Shown here in pieces: positions 34,100 to 43,085 of a DNA stretch of 64,000 nt (within the stretch, counting starts at the first letter, position 1; each line of letters begins with the position of its first letter). The translations under genes and the position numbers were made by a program. The notes below the pieces were generated by a model. It saw only the letters and a program-made list of their open reading frames with translations, was not told the DNA's origin and searched no databases. Origin of the DNA: an uncultured Dorea sp. (GTDB taxonomy: Bacteria > Bacillota > Clostridia > Lachnospirales > Lachnospiraceae); assembly GCA_945870325.1 (NCBI GenBank), contig CAMBRQ010000005.1:45727-109726 (forward strand), read 5' to 3'.

Positions 34100-35158
34100 A
34101 TGGCAGATACAAGAACATATCATGAACAGACAAGGATCGATCAGACCATACGTCTCAGAGAAGTTTTAAAAACTTTGCCGCCATTTGCAAAAGACTATTT
34201 CCGTGCAATTGAGCCAAAATCTTCAGCAAGAACAAGAATCAATTATGCCTATGATATTCGTGTGTTTTTTCATTTTTTAATGGAGAACAATCCTGTATAC
34301 AAGAATTATACGATTGAACAATTTCAGGTCGATGATCTGGAGAAACTGGAGCCTGTGGATATTGAGGAATATATGGAGTATCTGAAAGTATATACTAAGG
34401 ATAATGAATTAATCACAAATAGCGAAAAGGGTCTCGCCAGAAAGATGTCGGCGTTGCGAAGTTTTTATAATTACTATTACAAGCATCAGGTTATTACAAA
34501 GAATCCAACTTTATTGGTTGATATGCCAAAACTTCATGAAAAGGCAATCATACGTTTGGATACGGATGAAGTTTCCATGCTTCTTGATTATGTAGAGAAT
34601 TGTGGCAGCCAGTTGTCAGGACAGGCACTTACATATTATCATAAGACCCGGGAGCGTGATCTCGCGATTCTAACTTTGCTTTTAGGGACCGGGATCCGTG
34701 TATCAGAATGTGTGGGACTGGATCTTACGGATGTTGATTTTAAAAATAATGGAATTACAGTTACCCGTAAGGGCGGCAATCAGATGGTTGTGTATTTTGG
34801 TGATGAGGTTGCAGATGCACTAATCAATTATATAGAAGGTGATAGAAAGGCAACTACTCCCCTCTCCGGCCATGAAAATGCGTTATTTCTATCGACTCAG
34901 AAGAAACGTATGGGTGTACAGGCTGTAGAAAATATGGTGAAGAAGTATTCCCGTCAGGTCACACCTAACAAAAAGATAACCCCTCATAAACTTCGTAGTA
35001 CTTATGGTACTTCACTATATAAGGAAACCGGGGATATCTATCTTGTAGCAGATGTATTAGGGCACAAAGATGTGAATACAACAAAAAAACACTATGCTGC
35101 AATTGATGAGAACAGACGCCGGCAGGCGGCATCGGCTGTGAAACTGCGGGAGTCTTAA
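34100..35158 (+). CDS. Tyrosine recombinase (XerC/D-like)
   Basis: 352 residues, about 50 longer than typical XerC/D. An N-terminal SAM-like core-binding domain spans about 20-130. The catalytic domain has the full set: R200 in GTGIRVSE, K224 in RKGGN, H296 and R299 in HKLRS, H322 in LGHKD, and Y332 in KKHYAAI. AAGGTGGGAATAAAAAC precedes the ATG. There are no excisionase, phage genes or repeats that look like attachment sites around it, so a chromosomal housekeeping role (dimer resolution) is more likely than an integrase, but this is unproven. Confidence 0.85.
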   Translation: MADTRTYHEQTRIDQTIRLREVLKTLPPFAKDYFRAIEPKSSARTRINYAYDIRVFFHFLMENNPVYKNYTIEQFQVDDLEKLEPVDIEEYMEYLKVYTKDNELITNSEKGLARKMSALRSFYNYYYKHQVITKNPTLLVDMPKLHEKAIIRLDTDEVSMLLDYVENCGSQLSGQALTYYHKTRERDLAILTLLLGTGIRVSECVGLDLTDVDFKNNGITVTRKGGNQMVVYFGDEVADALINYIEGDRKATTPLSGHENALFLSTQKKRMGVQAVENMVKKYSRQVTPNKKITPHKLRSTYGTSLYKETGDIYLVADVLGHKDVNTTKKHYAAIDENRRRQAASAVKLRES

Positions 35159-35299
35159 ATATTTCTTGTAAATTTGTCTCATATCATGTACTCTATATGA
35201 AGGGTTTAGTCAAAACAGTCAGAAACCTTTAAGCCAATAGTACTTCTCAACAATTGAGAGTTCGTAATAAAACACTAATTAAGAAAGGACTAGTAACAG

Positions 35300-36034
35300 A
35301 TGAAATTGCAGCAACTTCTGAGTTATACGCGAAAAGCCGTAGACGAATATACAATGATCGATGAAGGAGACCACATAGCAGTAGGCATCTCCGGCGGAAA
35401 GGACAGTCTGACGCTATTATATGCTCTGCATGGATTGAAGCGCTTCTATCCTAAGCATTTTGAACTAAGTGCGATTACCGTGGATCTTGGCTATTCTGAA
35501 TGCGATTTTACACCAGTATCAGAACTTTGCAGAGAACTTGGTGTTCCTTATCATATTGTCAAAACAGATATTGCCCATATCCTGTTTGAAGAGCGAAAAG
35601 AAAGTAATCCCTGCTCTCTTTGTGCAAAGATGAGAAAAGGTGCTCTAAATCAGGCTGTAAAAGAAATGGGATGTAATAAGGTTGCATATGCACACCACAA
35701 GGATGATATTATTGAGACAATGCTATTATCCATGCTTTTTGAAGGACGTTTCTATTCCTTTTCACCGAAGTCCTACCTGGATCGCATGGAGTTGACCGTG
35801 ATTCGTCCGATTATGTTCGTAGATGAGGCAGATGTGATTGGGTTCAAGAATAAGTACAATCTTCCGGTGGTTAAGAGCCGTTGTCCGATTGACGGCTATA
35901 CCAAGCGGCAATATGCAAAAGAACTGGTGAAGCAGTTGAATCAAGAGCATCCCGGAGCAAAACAGAGGATGTTTACTGCGATTTTGAATGGGAATATACA
36001 AGGATGGCCAGAGAGGGTTCCACATGTAAGATAG
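35300..36034 (+). CDS. TtcA-type tRNA thiolation / PP-loop ATPase
   Basis: 244 residues. The ATP-pyrophosphatase loop is SGGKDS (31-36). C105 and C108 in PCSLCAK plus C195 in SRCPIDG are the three Cys that hold an Fe-S cluster in the TtcA group, which makes 2-thiocytidine-32 in tRNA. AAAGGA lies about 12 nt before the ATG. The 141-bp gap upstream holds only a TCTCAA/TTGAGA hairpin with no T-run. Confidence 0.82.
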   Translation: MKLQQLLSYTRKAVDEYTMIDEGDHIAVGISGGKDSLTLLYALHGLKRFYPKHFELSAITVDLGYSECDFTPVSELCRELGVPYHIVKTDIAHILFEERKESNPCSLCAKMRKGALNQAVKEMGCNKVAYAHHKDDIIETMLLSMLFEGRFYSFSPKSYLDRMELTVIRPIMFVDEADVIGFKNKYNLPVVKSRCPIDGYTKRQYAKELVKQLNQEHPGAKQRMFTAILNGNIQGWPERVPHVR

Positions 36035-36059
36035 TGAGAATATCCTTGAGATTTTTGAA

Positions 36060-36094
36060 TGGGTACACCACATATTACATTTGGGTACACCACA
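36060..36094. repeat. Direct repeat TGGGTACACCACA, two copies 22 bp apart
   Basis: Copies at 36060-36072 and 36082-36094; the sequence then runs into GATGTTAAAAATTGACACC. Nested short repeats two helical turns apart recall the multiply repeated ends of IS21-type elements. No transposase is present, so at most this is an isolated end. Confidence 0.6.
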
Positions 36095-36128
36095 GATGTT
36101 AAAAATTGACACCGCATTTGCTAATTAA

Positions 36129-36159
36129 GGACGTAGTAAAATGCACTTTTACTACGTCC
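36129..36159. terminator. Bidirectional hairpin between the two transcription arms
   Basis: GGACGTAGTAAAA (36129-36141) and TTTTACTACGTCC (36147-36159) form a perfect 13-bp stem with a 5-nt loop. It separates ttcA-like (plus) from the kinase-like gene (minus). The A/T base of the stem could serve as U-tract in either direction. Confidence 0.85.
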
Positions 36160-36165
36160 CCATCT

Positions 36166-36810
36166 TTACAATCTCTTGTCGCCTTCACGTTCTTTAATTT
36201 CAACCAACTGCTTGATCGCATCAGCCGTTCCATCGATTCCCAGAAGAGAACTATCCAGGCAGATATCATAACTGTCGGCAGCGCCCCACTTCTTATTGCT
36301 ATAGTAATTATAATAACTGGAACGTCTCTTGTCTGTTTTTTGAATCAGATCCTTTGCCTTTGCGTCCGTAAGATCATAGATTCGTGCAATTCTTCGGATA
36401 CGTGCATCTAAGTCTGCGTGAATGAATATACTTAATACATTATCATATTCCTCCAGAGCGTAATCAGCGCAGCGACCTACCAGAATACAGGGACCTTCAT
36501 CAGCAATCTTCTTGATCGCATCAAATTGAGCAAGGAATACCTTGTGGTTAATCGGCATATCTGTGTAACTTCCAGAAGTATATCCGAGAGAATAAGTATC
36601 CATTACAAGAGAATACAAGAAACTGTTCGTTGGTTTCTCATCATGTGTCTCGAATAATTCCTGACAGATGCCACTCTCCTTCGCAGCACGGTCGAGCATC
36701 TCCTTATCGTATAATTTGATACCCAGGTCATTTGCCACTTTATAGCCAATTTCCCTACCGGCACTTCCATATTGTCTGCCAATGGTTATAATCGTATTAG
36801 TCTTTGCCAT
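36166..36810 (-). CDS. Cytidylate-kinase-like protein
   Basis: 214 residues. A phosphate-binding loop GRQYGSAGR (11-19) in the cytidylate_kin2 style, then VGRCADYAL and a RRSSYYNYYS stretch in the lid. Often annotated as cytidylate kinase-like, distinct from Cmk. The nucleotide substrate is not proven. ATG 36810 has AGAGGAG about 10 nt upstream; the GTG at 36819 is too close to it. A near-perfect palindrome CAATTAG-AA-CTAATTG (36854-36869) lies in its promoter region. Confidence 0.82.
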   Translation of the reverse strand: MAKTNTIITIGRQYGSAGREIGYKVANDLGIKLYDKEMLDRAAKESGICQELFETHDEKPTNSFLYSLVMDTYSLGYTSGSYTDMPINHKVFLAQFDAIKKIADEGPCILVGRCADYALEEYDNVLSIFIHADLDARIRRIARIYDLTDAKAKDLIQKTDKRRSSYYNYYSNKKWGAADSYDICLDSSLLGIDGTADAIKQLVEIKEREGDKRL

Positions 36811-36894
36811 ACCAATCACGCTCCTCTTAAATCATTATAAATATATTATATATCAATTAGAACTAATTGTATAGAATTATCGAAAAATTTTACA

Positions 36895-37809
36895 TTAATT
36901 TTTCATTAGTCTGTCTAATAATTCGGTGAAATATGCTGGAAGTGGTGCATTTACCTCTAGGTACCCCCCTGTCCGCGGGTGGATGATTCCCAAAGTTCTG
37001 GCATGTAGCGTCTGTCCTTGCAGATGCGGGATTGGGCATTTTTTAGGACCGTATACCTGATCTCCAAGAAGCGGGTGACCGATACTTGCCATATGCACGC
37101 GAATCTGATGCGTACGTCCCGTTTCCAATTCACACTGGACGTAAGTGTAATCTCCGAAACGTTCGAGGACTTTATAATGAGTGATTGCTGTTCTGCCATT
37201 CTTAGAATAGATACTCATCTTCTTGCGTTCAGTCGGGTGCCTTCCAATTGGTGCATTGACAGTCCCACTTTCTTCCTTGATATTGCCGTGGACAATAGCA
37301 ACATAGATTCGACGAATCGAGTGAATCTTTAATTGCTCTGACAGGCTCTGATGTGCCATGTCATTCTTACATACGATCAGAGAGCCCGTGGTATCCATGT
37401 CAATCCGATGGACAATGCCAGGGCGCATCGTGCCATTAATACCGGAAAGTTCCTGACCGCAATGATACATCAGTGCATTCACCAGCGTACCGCTGTAATG
37501 TCCCGGTGCAGGATGTACTACCATCTGCTTAGGCTTATTGACGATAATGATGTCTTCATCCTCATACAGAATATCCAGTGGAATGTCCTCAGGGGCGATA
37601 TCCGGCTCTTTTGCCTCCGGAAGGGTTATCTCTACCCTGTCACCTAAAGAAAGCCTGTAATTGGCTTTTACAGGCCTCTGATTCACGATTACATACTGTT
37701 CTTTTATCAGTTTCTGAATATAAGATCTGGATCTGTCTTCCAGTTCTTCGGAAAGATAGCGATCGATACGCTCTCCCTCCTGATTCTCAACGGTGAAAAA
37801 TTCTTTCAA
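36895..37809 (-). CDS. RluD-family 23S rRNA pseudouridine synthase
   Basis: 304 residues. S4 domain at 12-65. The catalytic motif is HRIDMDTTGSL with D137, followed by TGRTHQIRVHM and HPLLGDQVYG. The start is TTG 37809, with AAGGAGG 7 nt upstream inside lspA; the genes overlap by 23 nt. The lspA-rluD order is standard in Firmicutes (YlyB). Confidence 0.92.
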   Translation of the reverse strand: MKEFFTVENQEGERIDRYLSEELEDRSRSYIQKLIKEQYVIVNQRPVKANYRLSLGDRVEITLPEAKEPDIAPEDIPLDILYEDEDIIIVNKPKQMVVHPAPGHYSGTLVNALMYHCGQELSGINGTMRPGIVHRIDMDTTGSLIVCKNDMAHQSLSEQLKIHSIRRIYVAIVHGNIKEESGTVNAPIGRHPTERKKMSIYSKNGRTAITHYKVLERFGDYTYVQCELETGRTHQIRVHMASIGHPLLGDQVYGPKKCPIPHLQGQTLHARTLGIIHPRTGGYLEVNAPLPAYFTELLDRLMKN

Positions 37810-38296
37810 GGTCTTCCTCCTTATAATAGAAGCATATCAGGATTGCCAGCATGAATGTCGATACGGTAACATAGATATCCGCCACATTGAAGATGGGAAA
37901 ATCAATTAACTTAAAATATAGGAAATCCACCACATAGTTCAAACGGATTCTATCAATGCAGTTCCCCCAAGCTCCTGCTATAATTCCTACAGCACATAGT
38001 CTGAGAGGAAGAAATCTGCGGTTCATAGGTACTCGCAGATAAAAGATAACAACTACAATACTGATAATTGCAGCACTGGCAAGAAAGAAAATACGCTGAT
38101 TCTGGAACAAGCCAAAAGCAGCCCCTCTGTTCTCAAGATATTCCAATTGGAATACACCTTCCCAGATTACAAAAGGCTCATTCCCTTTCAGATTCACAAG
38201 CACTATGTGCTTTGTGACTTGATCTATGATTGTAAGAATAGCCGCACCAACCAGCGCGGCAAGATAATGTATATAACGCTTTGATTCTGTTCTCAT
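37787..38296 (-). CDS. lspA: Lipoprotein signal peptidase (signal peptidase II)
   Basis: 169 residues with four membrane helices. The aspartyl protease pair is D124 in YVVDFLYF and D140 in FNVADIYV, with ENRGAAFG and GAWGNCIDR also present. It cleaves the signal peptide of diacylglyceryl-prolipoproteins; a likely client is the lipoprotein-like carboxypeptidase at 43 kb. Confidence 0.95.
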   Translation of the reverse strand: MRTESKRYIHYLAALVGAAILTIIDQVTKHIVLVNLKGNEPFVIWEGVFQLEYLENRGAAFGLFQNQRIFFLASAAIISIVVVIFYLRVPMNRRFLPLRLCAVGIIAGAWGNCIDRIRLNYVVDFLYFKLIDFPIFNVADIYVTVSTFMLAILICFYYKEEDLERIFHR

Positions 38297-38312
38297 TATT
38301 ATTCTTGTTCCT

Positions 38313-39068
38313 TTATATATATTTACGGATCATTACCATATATCGTCCTTTTTTCGTCTCTGACAGTATGCCTGTGTAAGAAATCCTGCCCATCTTACGA
38401 ACGGAAATCATATCTCCTTCTTTTAAACGGTATCCATTGCTGGTAATCAGTTTTCCATTCACGAATACTCTTCCGCCTTCGATGTACGCTGTCAGTTTGC
38501 TCCGTGACAAAGGATAAGCAAGGGACAGTACGGTATCCAAACGGATTGATGCAACAGTACCCTTAACCTCCTCATATCTTGGCTCATAAGTAACGTCAAA
38601 CTCTGATACAGCGTGTGCCTGTACGGTTGTATGACGTATTCGAGTAAGATTTTCTATTATATAATCAGCCAATTCCTCTTTAGCAAAAAGCAGTGCTTTT
38701 CCTTCATCTATAATGATATCTCCCAATTTGCACCGCTCTATTCCAAGATTCATAACAGCGCCCAGATAATCACGGTGAGTCAATTCTTCAGAGAATTTGC
38801 GATTCACCGGAGAGATCTCGATCATCTGAATGGGATATTGATAGTCATAATAAAGAGCATCAGGTAGAAAAGCAACCATCTGACGCTCTGATAAGTCATA
38901 CCCGCCATATGTCTCATGCTTAGAGAGAAACATATTCTTTGGAGTAGTATGCAGTATATTCAATTCATTCAGATTCAGGAAATCAGAGAACGTAACAATC
39001 CCGCGCGTATATGCGATTCTGGATAATTCAACCAGTCGTTTTTGTAACAGTGTCTCTTCTTTATTCAT
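38313..39068 (-). CDS. ylmH: YlmH-type S4 RNA-binding protein
   Basis: 251 residues. N-terminal YlmH domain (FLSKHETYGGYDLSERQMVAFLP) and C-terminal S4 domain (about 175-240). YlmH links division-cluster genes with ribosome quality control (RqcP2-like role reported for Firmicutes). Lies 3 nt after sepF, with only a weak AGG as SD. Confidence 0.9.
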   Translation of the reverse strand: MNKEETLLQKRLVELSRIAYTRGIVTFSDFLNLNELNILHTTPKNMFLSKHETYGGYDLSERQMVAFLPDALYYDYQYPIQMIEISPVNRKFSEELTHRDYLGAVMNLGIERCKLGDIIIDEGKALLFAKEELADYIIENLTRIRHTTVQAHAVSEFDVTYEPRYEEVKGTVASIRLDTVLSLAYPLSRSKLTAYIEGGRVFVNGKLITSNGYRLKEGDMISVRKMGRISYTGILSETKKGRYMVMIRKYI

Positions 39069-39071
39069 AAC

Positions 39072-39620
39072 TTAGAACCTGGAACGCATAGAGGATGCGT
39101 CAAATGATGTATTCAGGAGATCCTGCAAATCACCGGAGATATCAACATTCGTTGGGGTTACCAAGAATATGTAGTTGGATATCTTCTGCAGATTACCACT
39201 GATTGCGTAGGTCGCACCTGAAGTAAAGTCAATAATGCGCTGTGCAATTTCAAGATCCAGACCTTCCAGATTCAGAATCACAGTACGTCCACTCAATAAA
39301 GTCTCTGTGATCTCACGTGCATCGTCAACGGAATTCGGCTTAATTACACAGACCTCCATGCTGACATTATTCCTTCTGGCAGGCTGACGCATCGGAGTTA
39401 CCTTATTGTTATTAGCAGAACGTGAAGACTTCGATCTTGCAGGAAGTTCATAATCATCTTCATCATCGTAAGCCTCTTCCTTGTCTTTGCGGAATAGATT
39501 CCTCTTCGGCTTTGGTTCATAATCTTCTTCGTAATCATCATCATCGAAGAAATCATCATCCTCGTAATCGTCATCATCACTTAGTTTCATAATATCTAAA
39601 AACTTATCTAATACTCCCAT
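39072..39620 (-). CDS. sepF: Cell division protein SepF
   Basis: 182 residues. An N-terminal amphipathic membrane-binding start (MGVLDKFLDIMKL), a long acidic low-complexity linker (about 14-57) and the SepF core (about 86-165; PNSVDDAREITETLLSGRTVILNLEGLD). SepF ties FtsZ filaments to the membrane. Confidence 0.94.
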   Translation of the reverse strand: MGVLDKFLDIMKLSDDDDYEDDDFFDDDDYEEDYEPKPKRNLFRKDKEEAYDDEDDYELPARSKSSRSANNNKVTPMRQPARRNNVSMEVCVIKPNSVDDAREITETLLSGRTVILNLEGLDLEIAQRIIDFTSGATYAISGNLQKISNYIFLVTPTNVDISGDLQDLLNTSFDASSMRSRF

Positions 39621-39644
39621 GTTAAATAATTCTCCTATCTTCCG

Positions 39645-40340
39645 TTATACTTGAGCATAATCACGCGCACCAAAAATTCCGGTTCCCACCCGGACCATTG
39701 TTGCGCCTTCTTCTATGGCAACCTGATAGTCGTTGGTCATACCCATAGATAAAATACTCATAGTAATATTATCAACGTTTTTCTTTGCAATGTCAACAGA
39801 TAATTTGCGTAAACGTGCGAAAATCGGGCGGTTTTCTTCCGGATCATCTACAAATGGAGCAATTGTCATGAGTCCTTTTACATGAATATGAGAAAATTCT
39901 GCAATTTGGGTAATAAATTCATCAAGTTCTTCCGGCATTAATCCAAACTTGCTCTCCTCTTTTGCTACATTCACTTCAATGAGAATGTTGGCAGTAATAT
40001 TATGTTTGGCTGCTTCTTTCTCAATCGTCTCAGCCAGACGTATGGAATCAACTGAGTGGATCAGATCAACTTTATCAATAATATACTTCACTTTATTACG
40101 CTGGAGATGTCCGATCATATGCCAGTGGATATCCTTCGGCATAACTTCATGCTTATCTGCCAGTTCCTGAACTTTATTTTCTCCAAATATGCGAACCCCC
40201 AGATCATATGCTTCATTTAACATCTCTACAGGCTTGGTCTTGCTGACTGCAATTAGTGTAACATCTTCCCGGTCTCTTCCGGAACGCTGGCAGGCAGCCT
40301 GAATCTCATTTTCGACGAATGTAAGGTTTTCTTTTAACAT
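39645..40340 (-). CDS. YggS/YlmE pyridoxal-phosphate homeostasis protein
   Basis: 231 residues. PLP lysine K34 in AVSKTKP; FGENKVQEL, HWHMIGHLQRNK and LSMGMTNDYQVAIEEGATMVRVG are diagnostic. I use ATG 40340 with AAGGAG 8 nt upstream. Lies upstream of sepF as in Bacillus (ylmE-sepF). Confidence 0.93.
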   Translation of the reverse strand: MLKENLTFVENEIQAACQRSGRDREDVTLIAVSKTKPVEMLNEAYDLGVRIFGENKVQELADKHEVMPKDIHWHMIGHLQRNKVKYIIDKVDLIHSVDSIRLAETIEKEAAKHNITANILIEVNVAKEESKFGLMPEELDEFITQIAEFSHIHVKGLMTIAPFVDDPEENRPIFARLRKLSVDIAKKNVDNITMSILSMGMTNDYQVAIEEGATMVRVGTGIFGARDYAQV

Positions 40341-40355
40341 GATTATCACTCCTTC

Positions 40356-41732
40356 TTAAAATACGACATCATTTTCACGGACATCTTCTCCATATAGCGC
40401 AATATGGTCATAGTTAGAAAGTCCGTATGTATTCCCTGATTCCACGATATAATAATCATCGCTTTCACATAGGATGTTTACTTGTTTGAATACTGCATAG
40501 CCCTTGTTAATATTGTATACGCCTTCTATACTTTCTGTCTTATTCAGACGGCATGTGTCGGATGAATCTGGTTTTACCAGGACAGTATCTTTATCAAAAG
40601 CATTGGCATCCAGATACACCTTACCGGCTTCTTCATCACGGTCGTAGATCTCTACACTTTGAAATTCCGGATTATCCTTTCCGGTATCTACCAGTACACC
40701 GTCTTCCTTACTGTTGCCGCCCTGAGTAAGATAATCTTCCGAGATCAGATAGAATTCTTTATTCACGACGGAAGACTTTGGTATCTTCAGACCAGACTGA
40801 TCTTCCAGAATCAGTTCAAGATCCAGATAACGTTCTTCTGCATAACGGATCATGGAACTGTCAAAAGACAGGATACCGATCTTAGCATCTTTTTTATTTT
40901 TTATGGAAAAACCTGCCTGCGCTGTCTCGTTATCTTTGGAGAAACGCACCTTCACAGAAGTTGTATCTTTCAGTTGCGTGGCAGTATCGTCATCCAGCAG
41001 AATCGCGATAGACCATGAATTTGCCCGGATTAATTTGTACACGGGATCGCCTGCCTTTATCTTGGCATTATTTCCAAGGCTAATCTTCTCATAGTCTTTT
41101 TTGGCAATCATATCCTCTGTCACATCATCTGCCGTTGTGGTCTCGTACCCGTCCGTAGCATAGATAATAATTCCATCTGATGCGGCAGAGTGGATCTGAA
41201 GACCTCCACCCTCCTGAACTGCCATGGCATCTAACTGAGCCTGGCGGCTTTGGTTGGATTTGCTCTCCAGCACAGTTGTGATATTATTCTTCAGCGTATA
41301 GACATCGCTAAACTGCTGATCTTTAAAATTCTCCGTAAAAGACTGAGTCTTGATCAACAGTGCCGCCTGTTCCTCAGAAGATAATTCTTGCGATTCTTCC
41401 GTAGTGGAATCTTCGAATTCCAATTTTTTATCGGATATGGAATATACTCTCGTCTTGGCGCCTACTTTGCTGCCCTCCAGGGCAAAATAATTAACATAAC
41501 CACCTGTATCGGATTGTACCACCATCTCATCTCTAAGAATAATTCCGGTATATGCGTTGTCCTTTAGAATGGAACCTTCGCGTACTTCGTAAGCAGATAC
41601 ATGATTACCGGTCAGGTACATAAGAACTGTCACGATCAGATAGATGAATACCACTCCGAAGATAATGATTCCAATATTAATATTCCATTTTTTACGATAA
41701 ACCTGTATATTCGTCAATTTGTTATCAGCCAA
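40356..41732 (-). CDS. HlyD-like membrane protein of the sepF cluster
   Basis: 458 residues. One N-terminal membrane helix (about 20-40) and an extracytoplasmic region with split lipoyl/barrel-sandwich strands around a helical hairpin, similar to HlyD/RND adaptor proteins. No transporter gene is next to it, so an efflux role is unsupported. It is in the operon with yggS-sepF-ylmH, suggesting a cell-envelope or division role. Starts with TTG 41732, with AGGAGG 8 nt upstream. Confidence 0.7.
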   Translation of the reverse strand: MADNKLTNIQVYRKKWNINIGIIIFGVVFIYLIVTVLMYLTGNHVSAYEVREGSILKDNAYTGIILRDEMVVQSDTGGYVNYFALEGSKVGAKTRVYSISDKKLEFEDSTTEESQELSSEEQAALLIKTQSFTENFKDQQFSDVYTLKNNITTVLESKSNQSRQAQLDAMAVQEGGGLQIHSAASDGIIIYATDGYETTTADDVTEDMIAKKDYEKISLGNNAKIKAGDPVYKLIRANSWSIAILLDDDTATQLKDTTSVKVRFSKDNETAQAGFSIKNKKDAKIGILSFDSSMIRYAEERYLDLELILEDQSGLKIPKSSVVNKEFYLISEDYLTQGGNSKEDGVLVDTGKDNPEFQSVEIYDRDEEAGKVYLDANAFDKDTVLVKPDSSDTCRLNKTESIEGVYNINKGYAVFKQVNILCESDDYYIVESGNTYGLSNYDHIALYGEDVRENDVVF

Positions 41733-41762
41733 TAATATAGCCTCCTGTTGTTAATAGTCTGA

Positions 41763-42725
41763 TTAGTTATCTGCTTGAGAATCCAAAGACTGAAGCGCTG
41801 CACCATTCAGGTAATGGAATCTTCGTCCCTGATAACTTCCGTGTTCTTCCATGAGTTCCAGAAGTTCATCCCGCAGTTTCCACCAACTCATTCCCCAGTT
41901 GCAGAATACAGCATCTTTCTCAGGAATGCGGCTGAATAGGCGCTCTACAGCAATTACAGGATTCAGATGTTCCAGGAATGCTGCCAGTCTTTTTAGATAT
42001 TCCTCTTTTGAGCATAACGTTATTGTACCATTTTCAAAGTCATCGCACAACTGTGTGTTTTTCGCAATATAAAGAGAATGTGCTTTGACAATCTGAACCC
42101 TTAGTGCAGATAGAATCTTCGCTGTCTCAATAGCATCTGTCAGATCATCTCCCGGAAGATTCAGTATTACGTGTGCACATAGGTCGAATCCATAAGGCTG
42201 TATCATGAGAACTGCGTCTATGAACTCTGCCAGTGTATGCCCCCGTCGTATATTCATTAAAGTATGACAATTACTGGTCTGAAGGCCAAGTTCAATGGTA
42301 ATTGCAATTCCGTACCGGTTGGAGATTCGCTTAAGGATTTCCAGATATTCAAAGGTGATACAATCTGGCCGTGTAGATACTGCAATCTCTACAATATCAG
42401 AAACTTGCGCGGCTTCTTCCATATAAACGGCGAATCGATCAGGCGCAAGATATGTATTGGTATAATTTTGAAAATATGCAATAAACTTATGCGCATGATA
42501 GCGGCGTTCAATATGCTCTTTTGTCTTTTCTAACTGTTCATGGACGGAAGTCTGGCAGTCCATGGCTTCAAAACCGGTGCCGCTTGGGGAACAAAAAGTG
42601 CAGCCAGTTCCTGATTTACGATTCGGACAGCTTACCGGAAGATTGACCGGCAGTTTGTATACTTTCTCGCCATACTTATTTTTCAAATATTCAGAATACG
42701 GATAATATGGCATTTTTTCTTTCAT
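41763..42725 (-). CDS. TIGR01212-family radical SAM protein (YhcC-like)
   Basis: 320 residues. The radical SAM cysteines are C33, C42 and C45 in CPNRKSGTGCTFC. FQNYTNTYLAP and LGLQTSNCHTL follow. AAGGAAG lies 9 nt before the ATG. The reaction is unknown. Divergent from the DUF378 gene. Confidence 0.88.
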   Translation of the reverse strand: MKEKMPYYPYSEYLKNKYGEKVYKLPVNLPVSCPNRKSGTGCTFCSPSGTGFEAMDCQTSVHEQLEKTKEHIERRYHAHKFIAYFQNYTNTYLAPDRFAVYMEEAAQVSDIVEIAVSTRPDCITFEYLEILKRISNRYGIAITIELGLQTSNCHTLMNIRRGHTLAEFIDAVLMIQPYGFDLCAHVILNLPGDDLTDAIETAKILSALRVQIVKAHSLYIAKNTQLCDDFENGTITLCSKEEYLKRLAAFLEHLNPVIAVERLFSRIPEKDAVFCNWGMSWWKLRDELLELMEEHGSYQGRRFHYLNGAALQSLDSQADN

Positions 42726-42808
42726 CTGATAAAATCTTCCTTTCAGAATGTATAATTATATGTGTATCTGCCATACTAAGGGTAGCATGACAAAAGGAGG
42801 ACATTAAT

Positions 42809-43009
42809 ATGAAATGGTTTGATAATACCGCTTTGACAATCGTAATTATAGGAGCAATCAACTGGCTCTTAGTCGGAATATTCCGTTTCGATCTTGTTGC
42901 GTTTCTATTCGGTAATCTCTCCTGGCTTTCCCGCATTATATATACCCTTGTTGGCTTATGCGGTCTGTATCTTATTAGTCTGTATGGAAGAATTGCCAGC
43001 AATTCATAA
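42809..43009 (+). CDS. DUF378 small membrane protein
   Basis: 66 residues with two membrane helices; GAINWLLVGIFRFDLVAFLFG is typical of DUF378. Function unknown. AAAGGAGGACATTAAT precedes the ATG. It is the only plus-strand gene in the minus arm and stands alone, with hairpins on its 3' side. Confidence 0.88.
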   Translation: MKWFDNTALTIVIIGAINWLLVGIFRFDLVAFLFGNLSWLSRIIYTLVGLCGLYLISLYGRIASNS

Positions 43010-43048
43010 TCTGTAACAAAAGGAACCGAATGTTCCAGGTTACAAGCA

Positions 43049-43078
43049 AGAGGGGTATCCCATGTGAGATGCCCCTCT
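43049..43078. terminator. Bidirectional hairpin between DUF378 and the carboxypeptidase
   Basis: AGAGGGGTATC (43049-43059) pairs with GATGCCCCTCT (43068-43078), one wobble, 8-nt loop. A small GGAAC/GTTCC hairpin lies just upstream (43022-43036). Confidence 0.75.
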
Positions 43079-43085
43079 AACTATA

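Noticed and set aside
34100..35158. Integrase of an integrated element
   Set aside because: No excisionase, phage or conjugation genes, no tRNA and no flanking direct repeats that look like attachment sites.
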